A stretch of 27,033 bases of DNA from Conidiobolus incongruus B7586 (taxonomy: Eukaryota > Entomophthoromycota > Entomophthoromycetes > Entomophthorales > Conidiobolaceae). The notes beneath the pieces were generated by a model. That model did not search any database and was not told where the DNA came from. It worked only from the letters and a program-made list of their open reading frames with translations. Made by a program: the position numbers and the translations under genes. The stretch covers positions 1-27,033 of the forward strand of contig JNEM01009873.1 in the NCBI GenBank assembly GCA_000697335.1, in the 5' to 3' direction. Of this stretch, positions 1-10,130 are shown piece after piece. Position 1 is the first letter of the stretch, and every line of letters starts with the position of its first letter.

Positions 1-3000
1 ATAATAAGTATTTTGTTTATTAAGATAAGAATTAATAACCTTGATTAAATAGAATAAAGAAATATTATAGGAAAATTAAAAAAAATAAAGATATAAGGAA
101 TAATCAAATAGGGATATAATAATAATTGAATTTTTAATTTTTTTTTAAATTATAACTTATTTAGTTCTATTCAATAATTATTAAAAAGATTTTAAAGTTA
201 TAATAAATAATATAAATTAAATATAAAGGAGAAATCTATATATTTGATTATTTATTATAAGTTATAAAGTTAATATTATCTTTATTATATAATGTTAATA
301 AAATTTCTTTAAAAAAAGCTTAATTGATGTAACATTAATATTGAAATGTTATCAAAAAATTTTACTAAGTCTGAATAATATAAATTTTGAAATAAATCTA
401 TTTCAAAGAAAATATATTATCGAATATATTTTATCTGAATGAATGTTAAATAAATATTTTTTATAAAATATAAATTTAAATATTATTATTTAGAGTTCTA
501 GTTTGGCATAAGGTTTTTAATATTATTATATTATAATAAATATTTTTATATATATTGAAAAAATTAAGGATTAATAAAAATTGAATGAATTAAGATTTAA
601 AAATTTAAATATTAAATCTAATTGATATATAATTATATAAGAATTTAAATTTATAATATCACTTATTACATTAATATAATCCTTCAATAATAATTTCAAT
701 TAATTAATTATATCAGATCAATTAAAAAAATTCTAGATGGGGTTATAATCAATTTTAATATTCAAGATATTTTTTAATAAATTAAATAATTTATATTTAC
801 CTATTGGTCATTAATTTCCAAAACCTAATTAATCATGAACTTGATCATTAGTTCATAAATTTAACATATCCTAATTTAATATCATTTCATTAATGCAATA
901 TAAGACATATTCATACAGTTTTAATATATTATTTGATTGATTGGAAGAATTGTATCACAATTGATTGATTAGTTGTAGTTTATTACAAAAGAAAATTTAC
1001 CTTTGGCTGTAAAATTGCATTAGTTTTTGTATGAAATTTAATAATATGAATTATTCAAATTAAAGAAGGTCAAGGTATATCATATTTTATTAATTTAAAT
1101 CCTAATAATAAAATATATTAAATTTATTATAAAAATTTTAATAGATATTAATATTAAAAAATTAAAACTTTAATTTGATATTCACTAAAAATCAATTACT
1201 TAAAAAATCCAATATTTTCTAATACTATATCAAACAAAGACCATCAATTAATTCATTTTTATCTCGTCTTTTTAAATCACTTTGTGTGCTTCATACCTCA
1301 AAGTATCAAGTGTCTTGAAAATACCGAATGATTTACTATATTGAGATATACTAGATTATAAGTTTATAGATTGAAATTGACACTAAAATTTGGCCATCGA
1401 TATAACTTATTGCAATGAAAAATTCAAAATTTTGTCGGAATTAATTAAATATTATTTATGATGTAATTAAATCAGTGTTTTAATATTTGATAATTTTGAA
1501 ATTGGTAGTTATTAATTTGTACAGTTAAATTCAGAGATAATTGTGAATAATATTATGTAATTTTTCGATTCAAACATCATAAATTAATCACATTGGTACT
1601 GTATATAATCCAATATTAAAATATTTTAAAAATTATGTTTGATAGAAAAAAAATTCTACAAACTTCAAATTATGATGTCATGATGAAGAGAATATGGTGG
1701 AAATTAATTATATGAATTTGATACAAATAACTAACAATTCAAATTCAGTATATTGTAACAACTAGAATAGTTTCACCTTCCAAGTTTGTTAAACCGATAG
1801 TCTAAGTACTTTCAAACCAATCGCCATATGCTCTTCACGATATTAATTAAATAGCTTTTAGAAATCTTGAAACAATTGGAACACTTTTGGAGAAATTTAA
1901 TATTCAAAAAATTCAGAGATGACTAATAATATAATACTAAAGAAATTACTTTTGCCTAAAAAATAATAAACTTAATCAACTTATAAAAATTGTCTAATAA
2001 AATAAAATCAAATTTTTTGAAATGTATCAAATATTTAGCTAATAGCTATATGATTTAATACTTTAATATATATATTATTTATTTTCCAATTAGTTACAAT
2101 AGTTGGTAATAAGTATAATTATCAGATATTAACAAATAGTGTTGCTAATATTGTTATGAATTAATATTTTAGATTATTTCCTTCATCCTCATAAATTAAT
2201 CTTCATAATATATATTATTATAAAGAGATTATAATCCAAAGTAATTAGAAAATTTTTCATCTCTTTTTAATTTCAAAATTCCAGATTGATAATTTGAAAT
2301 TATTTTAAAGTTTATCAAAACATACCAATTTGGAACCCCTGTCAATTCACTATTTAGAAAATAGAACAGCTTAGAATACTGACAGTGGTAACTTAATATT
2401 ATTTAATTTTACTTGATGATAATAAAATATTTATTAAGAATATGATAATGGCTATAATAAAGTAAATGAATTTTATACTTTTAATTTAGATATCAGAATT
2501 GTTCACAATTTATAATTCTGTATATTTTGGTTCAAATAAAAGGGATATATATTGAATTTTAATAACCCTTGAGAGTGCTTGTTATAGAAATCACTTAATA
2601 TTACTAACCGCTTTACACGAATAGTATTTATAATAATCTAATTTTCAAGCGACATTTAAAATATTTTTTTTCAATCATCGAGATTATTTAAATATTATTT
2701 ATAATAATATTAGTATTCAATAACTATAAATTTTTTTATATTATATATATTTTTAAAAACATTTTTTTATTTCTCTATTTTGAAACTATCATAGCAATTA
2801 AAGATCAGTTGATTGGATCTTGAAATTTTATTACATATTTGTATATCAAAAACAGAAATTTTCTATTATAGGACTTTTCAATTAGTTACTAAGGTATTTT
2901 AAAGTGTTTAATTATGAATTACTTGAAGTATTTGAACTCATTCTATGAAACATTCATAAATTATAATAAGAACTAGTTATTATTTACTGCATCGTTCAAG

Positions 3001-5117
3001 AAATTATGAGAAGTTAGAATAGTTTTGTAATATGGGAATTTAACCATATTATATTATTTTTGAGTTATGTTTAAATAAAACTCTCTTTGAGTTCAATATT
3101 TAATAGTGATAATTATCAATAAAAAGATGGCTATTGAATAAGGTTATAAAATCTGAGTATGGTAAATCAGAAAATTTTTACCATCCAAACAATACATTAT
3201 CTTTGTAATTAATCTGAAATATTAGAAATCCATCATATAGAATATAGTTTTAATCATTCTAATAATTTTTAAGGCAATTTAGTTAACAATTATAATATAT
3301 TTCATGCTTACTTATATTCTATGCATGAAAATTTAGGAAATGCTAAATACTCAATTAAGTGATATTATGTATATCAGATTCAATCTTGTTATGTAAATAC
3401 AGTTATATCATTTTACTATTTATAATTCATAAAATATATTGATGATTAATTTTGAAACTTGATATTTAATTTTGATAAAATTTTTGATATAGTACAGAAT
3501 AAAGAATTTGATATTCTATTGATTTGTTGTTTTGTTAGCCATAAATGATTTGAAGGTAATATGTAAACTACATATTATCATATTAAGGATAATAATATCT
3601 TCACATATATATTGAATTAGTTATTTTATCTAATGAATTCTCAAAACTATAATCAAACACATCAATTTCTCATTATTTTATGTACAATACAGTATTAATC
3701 ATCAGAAAAGTGATCCAATGAAAGTGTATTTAATTCCAAAATAAACTAATATTCATATAATGGAGAAGTATTACTGTTTCCTTGCAATTCTCATTAAAGC
3801 ATACCCAAGTAATATTATATAATTTTGGGAAAATCCTATAATAGTAACACTAATAAATAATTTATTATTTCGTATAATATCTTTAGTATTATCAGTACCG
3901 TGAGTAATTATACATAATTATTTTACAAACTACTGGATTATTGTTATATCATTATTTAAAGATGATAATAATGAAGGTATGTTTGATCAAATGCGTAAAA
4001 TAATTCATTGATAGATATATCTATATTTATTAAGAAATACTATCCAGAGAATTAAAAGTCAAAGAAAAGATAACAAACTGTATATAAAATAATTTTTATT
4101 TAGAATGGTGACTTGAAAAGTAAAAAAAATTTTAAGTCCGTCGGTCCAAGATTACAACTAAATTTGAAACTTTGAAAGGTTATTTATTTGAAACCCAATG
4201 TCAAAATGAAGCAAATCTTATAGCTTAAATCATAAAATTAATCCAATTGGATAGTACTTCACTAATCTTACAAGCTAAATCATAAATTTTCAAATATTAT
4301 ATTGAGTAAATTGACTTATTGGATGGACAAAGATGTTATAATCAATCCTCTAGGTTAGTGTTACCTTGAAAATTGATGAGATTCATTAAAATATTCATTT
4401 TTAATTTCATTCAATGACTAATAAATGAATATAGTTAATATAAATTAAATTATGAAAATTATCTAATAATTGATAGGTGTAGATCAGTACGCGTTAACTT
4501 ATATAGTAAAGCTTACTTCTAAATATGTCAATTCCGATAAAACTATTTAGGATTTTTTAAATTTCAAAAAAATATTTTTTTCATCTTTCAATTAATCGAA
4601 TAAAATTTTCAAATTGATATTTAGAAACTATATATTGCAAATGAAGTCAATTCAAATAAGTGAGTTGAAGAGATAGAAATAAAACTCGGTGAATGGTCCG
4701 TATCATAGGTTTAATTGCATATTTTATGTTCGAATGTATAGTCTAACTGTTTAATTACAAGTGTATGAATATATATTTATATATATATATAATATAAAAT
4801 ACAATACTTGAAGTTAAATAAAATCAACAATTATTAATGATTAAATAATATTCATTTATTTTAATTATTTATATTGTTAATTATAATGATAATATAGTCA
4901 ATTAATAATAATATATTTTATCTAATTAAAATTTTAATTATTAATTAAATTTTTTGATATAAATAAAACTAAAAATTATTTAACCTCTTTTCAAAGACTA
5001 GTATTTTGGAAATTTTTGTTTCATGTTCAAGTTAAATTGAAGGGCTTATTAAGTCAAATTTCATTTTTATTCAGGTTGAAACTTGATATATACGAGTATT
5101 AAAAATTACAAGGATGG
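1..5117. other. Long AT-rich gene-poor region
   Basis: No reading frame long enough to call a gene is present on either strand. Composition is uneven. Plus-strand patches near 1790-1920 and 3300-3620 are less AT-rich and read like decayed protein sequence. The second has weak retroelement flavour, too weak to assign a family, so at most this is an old, broken element. A short imperfect direct repeat (about 27 bp) lies at 4215-4241 and 4265-4291. The rest is A/T homopolymer and AT-dinucleotide rich spacer. I see no RNA gene. Confidence 0.5.
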
Positions 5118-5127
5118 TATATAAATA
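5118..5127 (+). promoter_or_regulatory. TATA box of the 7-TM gene
   Basis: TATATAAATA lies about 53-62 bases before the ATG at 5180. It is a good match to the eukaryotic TATA consensus and is correctly spaced for a short 5' UTR. The surrounding DNA is so AT-rich that a chance match is possible. Confidence 0.45.
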
Positions 5128-5179
5128 ACGGATTTATATCATATAATTTGATTCTAAATATACTTAAATAGTATCCACT

Positions 5180-5965
5180 ATGTTCGAAACAAAGGATTTC
5201 AATTATATCACGCTTACTGGATCGGTTTTTATATTTGTGGAAGCAATAGTTTTGCAACTTGCTTTACAATTAACCATTTACAATAAATTTAATTTTTATA
5301 TTCAGTTCATTGCAATATTCGGAACTATAATAACTAATTTAAGCATGTTATTATGTGATCTGAGTGTGGACTCTTCCAACAACTATATTTACGCTCTATT
5401 AACGAATACAGGTTATACCTTATACTGTTTCTTATATTTTCTACTATTTTTCCGACAAACCAATATGTTATTTGGAATTCATTTCAAAACAATTTATGAA
5501 ATTTGTTTAATTGTATTCCTCGGTCTCCTAATACCCCAATTTTATACTTATTGTATGGCAAATTGGTCCCAAGATAGTGGTCCATATTACGGCAAATTAA
5601 CCAGTTTGATCGACTGTATACTTGTCAGCTTGCTCACCATTTGTGAAGCAGCTATTAATTTGGCAGTGATTTACAAAATGGGACAGGCGAGTCGTAAAAC
5701 TCGAAATGATCAGTATAATCTAATCATTTTCAAACTATGCTTCGTTCTCGTCCTTTTCCTAATGATGGATACCACTGTAGTAATAATGACTGAAATGAAC
5801 TACGGTACAATCGTTTACGGTATTAAAGCCTTAATTTACGCACTTAAAATCCAGACCGAATACGTATGTTTGAGTAAATTGAGGTATATGTATATAATTC
5901 TGCAAAACTATGATAATGCTTACTCCAGACGTGTTTCGATGTTTTCAATACCTCTTGACCAATAA
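5180..5965 (+). CDS. Seven-transmembrane orphan protein (GPCR-like)
   Basis: The product is a 261-residue integral membrane protein with seven hydrophobic segments at about residues 11-34, 40-59, 70-91, 105-125, 142-165, 180-203 and 208-229. The loops are short, and basic clusters (SRKTRND at 171-177, SKLR at 232-235) favour a cytosolic third loop and tail. The N-terminus before helix 1 is only about ten residues, with no cleavable signal peptide. This topology fits a rhodopsin-like or fungal orphan receptor, but no DRY or NPxxY motif is evident, so the family and ligand are unknown. The gene is a single exon and base composition rises sharply in GC over it, unlike the flanks. The ATG at 5180 is the first in frame and follows a TATA box. 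It could also be a transporter-like 7-TM protein. I am sure it is a real membrane-protein gene, but not of its function. Confidence 0.8.
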   Translation: MFETKDFNYITLTGSVFIFVEAIVLQLALQLTIYNKFNFYIQFIAIFGTIITNLSMLLCDLSVDSSNNYIYALLTNTGYTLYCFLYFLLFFRQTNMLFGIHFKTIYEICLIVFLGLLIPQFYTYCMANWSQDSGPYYGKLTSLIDCILVSLLTICEAAINLAVIYKMGQASRKTRNDQYNLIIFKLCFVLVLFLMMDTTVVIMTEMNYGTIVYGIKALIYALKIQTEYVCLSKLRYMYIILQNYDNAYSRRVSMFSIPLDQ

Positions 5966-6373
5966 TGTAAATATTTAATATAATTGTATTTCATTTTATC
6001 TTATTTTATAATTAATAAAAAATTTATAATCTAATTTTATTAAAAATTTTAAATATTATAAAAGTATTTTTTAAGTTACTAAAAAATGAAAAAGATGTTG
6101 TTTTATTATTGGACAGTGCTTAAAGTACTTCATAAGAGTTTATGATGTAATGAATATTGTGTACTGCTCTACTTGAATAATTATATAAGGATGCATTTTC
6201 ATTTTGTTTGAATTTGAGTTAACATTATTATACTACTATTTTTTATTGCTTATCCAATACGCATTTGATGAATTTCCCACACCCTGAAAATTGTCGAATT
6301 TTATAATTCTAAAGTCACATCATTTGGTGCTTAGGTATATAATAGGTAAGAGCTATATAATTCGCCATTATTA
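5966..6373. other. AT-rich spacer downstream of the 7-TM gene
   Basis: No gene is visible. The first 100 bases are A/T-rich and suitable for 3' end formation. From about 6100 composition becomes less AT-rich as it approaches the possible relic that follows. Confidence 0.4.
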
Positions 6374-6568
6374 AGTGCGTGGAAAACTCTTAGCTTGTAA
6401 AATGGACAAAATATCAATAACGTGTGGTATAATACCTTAATTTGTATCAAATAAATCCTGAAATGATCGAACAATTGTCCAAGTAATAAAATTGAATAAC
6501 AAGTATTGAGACGCATACATTGGAATAGCTAAATGGAACAATAGCAAAAATTCCTGTATGTTGAAACT
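6374..6568 (-). pseudogene. Possible membrane-protein gene relic
   Basis: On the minus strand one frame runs for about 65 codons, interrupted by a single TAA at 6437-6439. It ends at a TAA TAA pair just below 6374. The upper part (6440-6568) encodes a strongly hydrophobic stretch rich in Phe, Leu, Ile and aromatic residues, with a Pro-Met-Tyr-Ala segment, as in a transmembrane helix. The 6100-6560 stretch is visibly less AT-rich than its flanks, which suggests former coding DNA. A second minus frame (6331-6516, 61 codons) overlaps it, so the frame is uncertain. It may be the tail of a lost relative of the 7-TM gene upstream, but no specific similarity is established. Confidence 0.3.
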
Positions 6569-7261
6569 TTATTTCGTCATCAAAATCAAAAAATACTAAA
6601 ATAAGCTATATATTTAAAATATTTATATATTCACTTTATTAACAATTATATGCATTGAATATACTTATTTGAGTTTTTTATACTTTAAAAAATTAATAAG
6701 TAAATTTTGAATTACATAAAATAAAAATATATATTTTTTATGAATATTCTAAAATTTGCCCAAAATAAAATAAATATTAAGTTCTTTAATAATAGTAATT
6801 TAATATCATTACTATTAATAAAAGCAATTTCTATAAAAATAACTTAAATGATGTATTTAATAAATATTTAGTATTATGAATGTTATAGAAAAAATGGTAA
6901 TTGGATCAATATATTTTAATATAAATTTATTATTTATTTTTATAAGATGATAAATAAATTATAGTATTATAAGAATAAATCCAATATGTCAATATATTAT
7001 TTTTTTATATTTATTGAAATATCAAATTTTTAATTAATTATTTATAGTTATATGTTTTAATTATTTTAAAAAGTTTAAAAATTATTTTGAAAATATTATA
7101 ATTACTAAATACACTTATACTTTGTAAAAGTTGACAAGTTAGTATGGGTGCTTAATAATTAACTTTTAATCAATCATCCAATGATAATAATCATAAAATA
7201 TAATTCTAATACCTTGATAAATTTTCTTTCTGAAGGAATATATTACCTTGAATTTAAAATA
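6569..7261. other. AT-rich spacer before the mariner element
   Basis: Extremely AT-rich DNA with no reading frame, RNA gene or convincing repeat. The TA at 7260-7261 is the probable left target-site dinucleotide of the mariner insertion. Confidence 0.5.
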
Positions 7262-7280
7262 ATGGGAAATTTTTTAATTT
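7262..7280 (+). repeat. Left terminal inverted repeat of mariner copy A
   Basis: ATGGGAA followed by a T run and AATT. It pairs with the right end at 8519-8538 with a one-base length difference in the A/T run and a small internal mismatch. The outer 40 bases (7262-7302) are almost identical to the matching end of copy B. Confidence 0.85.
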
Positions 7281-7352
7281 CTGATTTTTCAAACATATTA
7301 TTAGTTTGAAATAAATAAATATATACAAAGTTAATAGGAAATTATATATTTT

Positions 7353-7375
7353 TATATATATATATATATATATAT
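7353..7375. repeat. (TA)n microsatellite
   Basis: About eleven TA units lie in the 5' untranslated part of mariner copy A, between its left TIR and the transposase start. Copy B has an AT-dinucleotide run at the equivalent place (about 11262-11276). Confidence 0.8.
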
Positions 7376-7428
7376 TAGTTTTTTTGATTAAAAAATTAAC
7401 TTTTTAAAATTGGTTGTTTAATTTAATT

Positions 7429-8463
7429 ATGCTTAAACCAAATAGTAATTATCAAAAGTTTTTTATTTTGATATTAGTAAAACTTAACCATAAACCCTCT
7501 AAAATTATTTAAAATTTACAAGCAGCTTTTGGTAATGAAGTATTATCTAAATCAACAATTTATTGCTAGGTAAATTACTTTAAAACTAAAAGAGAAACTA
7601 TTCAAAACCTGCTAAAATCTAAAAAATCAACTTCAACTGTTACTCTTTCAATTATAAATAGAGTGAAAAAATATATTGAAAAGCACCTTTTTATTTCAGT
7701 TAAAGAATTATCTAAGTACTTTAATATTAGCTTTATAAGTATTTTATATATTTTAAAATTTAAACTAAAATTAATAAATAAAAATGTAAAATGGGTATCT
7801 TATAATTTAACTAAAGTTTAAAAAAAAACTAGAGTAACTATTGCTAAACAAAACCTATTGAAATATTACTAGAAGCCTAAACTTTTACAGCAAATAATTA
7901 CAATTGATGAATCTTAAATCCCTATATATAATCCTTTATTAAAACACAAATCAAGATGCTAGATTAAGCTAAATCAACCCTTTCTATAAATCCCTTTAAA
8001 TAAACATTTTGTTAATAAGCAAATATTAATTATTATAATAGATTATAATGGTATATATTATTCTTATTTAGTTCCTGAAGGAAAATCAATTAATAATAAA
8101 CTATATATTGCTTTTTTAAATAAAAGTATTTTTAATTAGTGTTCTCAATATAATTTGAGAAAACCTATTATTTTGCATGATAATTGTAAAATACATAAAT
8201 CTAAAGCTGTAAAAAACTTTCTAATGAAAAATAACTGGAAAAAACCACTACATCTAGTATATTCCCTTGATTAAAACCTATGTGATTATAATTGCTTTAG
8301 GCAATTAAAAAACCAGCTTACAGGAAAGAAAATTTCTGCAGGAAAATTTAATTGGTTTGTGAAATATTAAATTTTAGTCTTTAATAAAAAGAACTGTTTT
8401 TTAAGTGTTAGAAGTTTGCTAAAAGTATAGCAAAAAGTTATTAATAATAAAAGAAACTATTAA
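7429..8463 (+). pseudogene. Mariner transposase relic, one frame with 11 internal stops
   Basis: A single frame from ATG 7429 to TAA 8461-8463 (344 codons, the usual mariner length) aligns with mariner transposases throughout without a frameshift. An N-terminal helix-turn-helix region comes first. A WVPHEL-type linker motif, now WVSYNLTK, lies near 7790-7815. The first catalytic Asp is in IDES (7906-7914), the second in HDN (8176-8184), and the third in CDY with exactly 34 residues between, giving DD34D. Eleven internal stops occur: six TAA (7510, 7819, 7915, 7987, 8272, 8368), five TAG (7567, 7870, 7960, 8137, 8428) and no TGA. Where the family residue is predictable it is Trp (after IDES, after YC, after SRC) or Gln (in the LTxxQKxxR motif). 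This suggests point hypermutation rather than indel decay. Confidence 0.92.
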
Positions 8464-8518
8464 ATTTATATTATATATTTATTTTTATATATCATATATT
8501 CAAATGTTCATTTATTTT

Positions 8519-8538
8519 TAATTGCAAAAAATTCCCAT
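8519..8538 (+). repeat. Right terminal inverted repeat of mariner copy A
   Basis: Ends in TTCCCAT followed by the target-site TA at 8539-8540. It is the reverse complement of the left terminus with minor differences. Confidence 0.85.
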
Positions 8539-8540
8539 TA

Positions 8541-9150
8541 TTAAAAATGCAGAGTAATATAATGTGAATTGTTTTTTTGCAAATGGGTAAAATATTTGAG
8601 ATTTAATGTATAGCACATTCAAGATATTAAATTAATAGCCAATATTTTATATTATTTCCATTCAACAATATTAATATAATCACCTAAAAATTAAGTTATT
8701 TCAAATCACTGTTATATTTAACTTTTGTGAAAAATCATTTTATTAAACAAGGTTCAGATAAATTACTGAATTTATAAGTGTAGAATTTAAAATTTTTTAG
8801 AAATATACCTTAATTAAATAATTTTAGGTATTGAATTTTAGATTAATAAAAATAAGAGTTTTAAATTTAAAATTTTTATGATTAATATTATAATTACCAA
8901 TATGATTTTCAATTAGGGATATATACATTTTATATACTTTGATTAAAATAAAATCTTTATAAACTTGAAACAACAATATTTATGAGTTATAAAATAATAA
9001 TATTGTTGAAGATCAAATATTGTATATTGGAATTAATGTATATATTATCTAGTGAAATATATATTTATTATAAAAATTAAATAATGATAAGGATATAAGT
9101 ATCAAAAAATAAATTGAAAAAATAGAAGTAAAAAAAAGTAATTTGTAAAA
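8541..9150. other. AT-rich spacer
   Basis: No reading frame or structured RNA is apparent. It separates mariner copy A from the left tRNA-Thr module. The last part, up to 9150, is A-rich. Confidence 0.5.
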
Positions 9151-9178
9151 ATAAAACGTTATGATTCAACTTGGAAAT

Positions 9179-9250
9179 GCCTTCTACCAGAATCGAACTG
9201 GTGACCTTCCGCTTACTAGGCGGACGCTCTGCCAACTGAGCCAAGAAGGC
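9179..9250 (-). tRNA. tRNA-Thr (anticodon AGT), left copy
   Basis: A perfect cloverleaf on the minus strand: acceptor stem GCCTTCT/AGAAGGC, D stem GCTC/GAGC, anticodon stem TCCGC/GCGGA around loop CTAGTAA, and T stem ACCAG/CTGGT with loop TTCGATT. The anticodon is AGT, decoding ACU (and ACC if A34 becomes inosine). There is no intron. The T-arm carries the Pol III B box. A TTTT run about 25 bases past the 3' end on this strand can terminate Pol III. The 72 bases are identical to the gene at 14664-14735. The two tRNA genes point away from each other, and each is divergent from its adjacent small gene. Confidence 0.96.
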
Positions 9251-9589
9251 CAATATTTAGCGTCACAATTGCTATATTATTCGCACCTTCTCTCCCTCAT
9301 ACATCACTACCAAAACCCCGAGATTTTCCAACTTCCACATGCTCCGAGAACCAAATGTGTTCCTATAATCATGTTCCTAATCTATCATGACCTACTTATA
9401 CCAATATTTCTCCCTCAATTCTACAGCAACCTCTCTCGACTCTATTCTACAAATAAATCATATTTTTCTACTCTAAAAACCCCGTTTTTCCGAGCGCACT
9501 CAAAGAGCCACATAAAGCTTATTTGAGATCTACCCCACTAATCGTTCTACATCCATTCCCACTGATATTCTGTGACCTGCTGCCTTAGC

Positions 9590-9811
9590 ATGTCAACCCC
9601 TCATACTGCCACTGTTGCTGCTGATCTAGTCTCCCTCTTTAATGTCCCATTCAATGCTAATCATGGACAGATGGCCAGAGAACTGATCATCAATAACTTA
9701 CCTCAGTTTGTAGGCACAATGCTCTACAATTTAGCCTACACCATGGCTGTGTCAGTATCATCGATGACGCTCAAGGAGCTAATAACCGTGACATTTAGCA
9801 TATTAAATTAA
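9590..9811 (+). CDS. 73-residue conserved small protein, left paralogue
   Basis: I do not recognise the family. The 73-residue product aligns along its length with the minus-strand product at 14063-14284, with roughly 60 percent identity by eye. Conserved blocks include HTATV near the N-terminus, HGQxARELII and LPQxVG in the middle, and NLAYTMxVSVSSMTL near residues 49-63. There is no signal peptide, no strong membrane segment and no cysteine. The pattern suggests a compact helical or helix-strand domain. Many differences from the paralogue are synonymous third-position changes, which argues that both proteins are under selection. The ATG at 9590 is chosen because it matches the paralogue start and both are exactly 73 residues. 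An upstream in-frame GTG at 9572 is not a likely start in a eukaryote. The ATG lies 339 bases from the divergent tRNA-Thr. It is GC-richer than nearby spacer. Confidence 0.72.
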   Translation: MSTPHTATVAADLVSLFNVPFNANHGQMARELIINNLPQFVGTMLYNLAYTMAVSVSSMTLKELITVTFSILN

Positions 9812-10130
9812 CTAAAATTAACATATTTTTTGATATCAACATTAATTCATTATTTACTTTATTATTGAACATTTTTTCTATTTTCTTATTATTAGTTTCT
9901 TTTATTTTCCTTCATCCATTTTTTATTAATATAATCAAAATTTTCACACTTTATTCAATCACACATTCTTTCTATTTCATAATTTTTATCATTATTATTT
10001 TTTAGCCAATTTTTCCCATATAATTTTCTTATTCATTTTCAATTAATTTTATTATATTTTATTTTTTTTTATTTATATTATTGCATATTATAATGATTAA
10101 ATAAAATATTATTAGTGTAGAAATTAATTA
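9812..10130. other. T-rich spacer downstream of the left small gene
   Basis: On the plus strand this stretch is strikingly pyrimidine (T) rich from about 9860 to 10080. No reading frame or repeat is evident. The TA at 10129-10130 is the likely target-site flank of mariner copy B. Confidence 0.45.

Larger units (their letters stand above)
7262..8538 (+). mobile_element. Mariner (Tc1/mariner, DD34D) transposon, copy A, inactive
   Basis: A 1277-bp element with terminal inverted repeats. The left end reads ATGGGAAATTTTTTAATT from 7262. The right end (8519-8538), read in reverse complement, begins ATGGGAATTTTTTGCAATT. TA dinucleotides sit outside both ends (7260-7261 and 8539-8540), as expected for TA target-site duplication. 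The size is typical of mariner. It carries one transposase gene relic (7429-8463) filling most of its length. A second, more diverged copy lies in reverse orientation at 10131-11370. Because the transposase is inactivated, movement would require a functional copy elsewhere. Confidence 0.92.
9151..9830 (+). repeat. Left arm of the inverted tRNA-Thr/small-gene duplication
   Basis: It contains, outside to inside, a tRNA 3' flank, tRNA-Thr on the minus strand, a roughly 339-bp spacer and a 73-codon gene on the plus strand. The right arm (about 14045-14763) holds the same parts in mirror order. Homology is visible in five places: about 28 bases past the tRNA 3' end, the whole tRNA (identical), about 45 bases before the small-gene ATG, the small gene, and a few bases past its stop. 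The middle of the spacer is not alignable by eye. The duplication is therefore old except where constrained. Confidence 0.8.

Noticed and set aside
1790-3620. A definite retroelement in the left 5 kb
   Set aside because: Short protein-like patches exist, but no ends, repeats or contiguous domains can be seen. The resemblance is too weak to name a family.
7429-8463. Alternative genetic code (TAA/TAG read as Gln) explaining the mariner stops
   Set aside because: Several stops fall where mariners have Trp, not Gln, and the host genes here (TIM50, malate dehydrogenase, nitrilase, F-box) are free of internal stops and end in TAA.
9161-9526. 121-codon plus-strand ORF over the left tRNA
   Set aside because: Its first 30 codons are the antisense of tRNA-Thr, and the right module has no equivalent frame. 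It is a chance reading.
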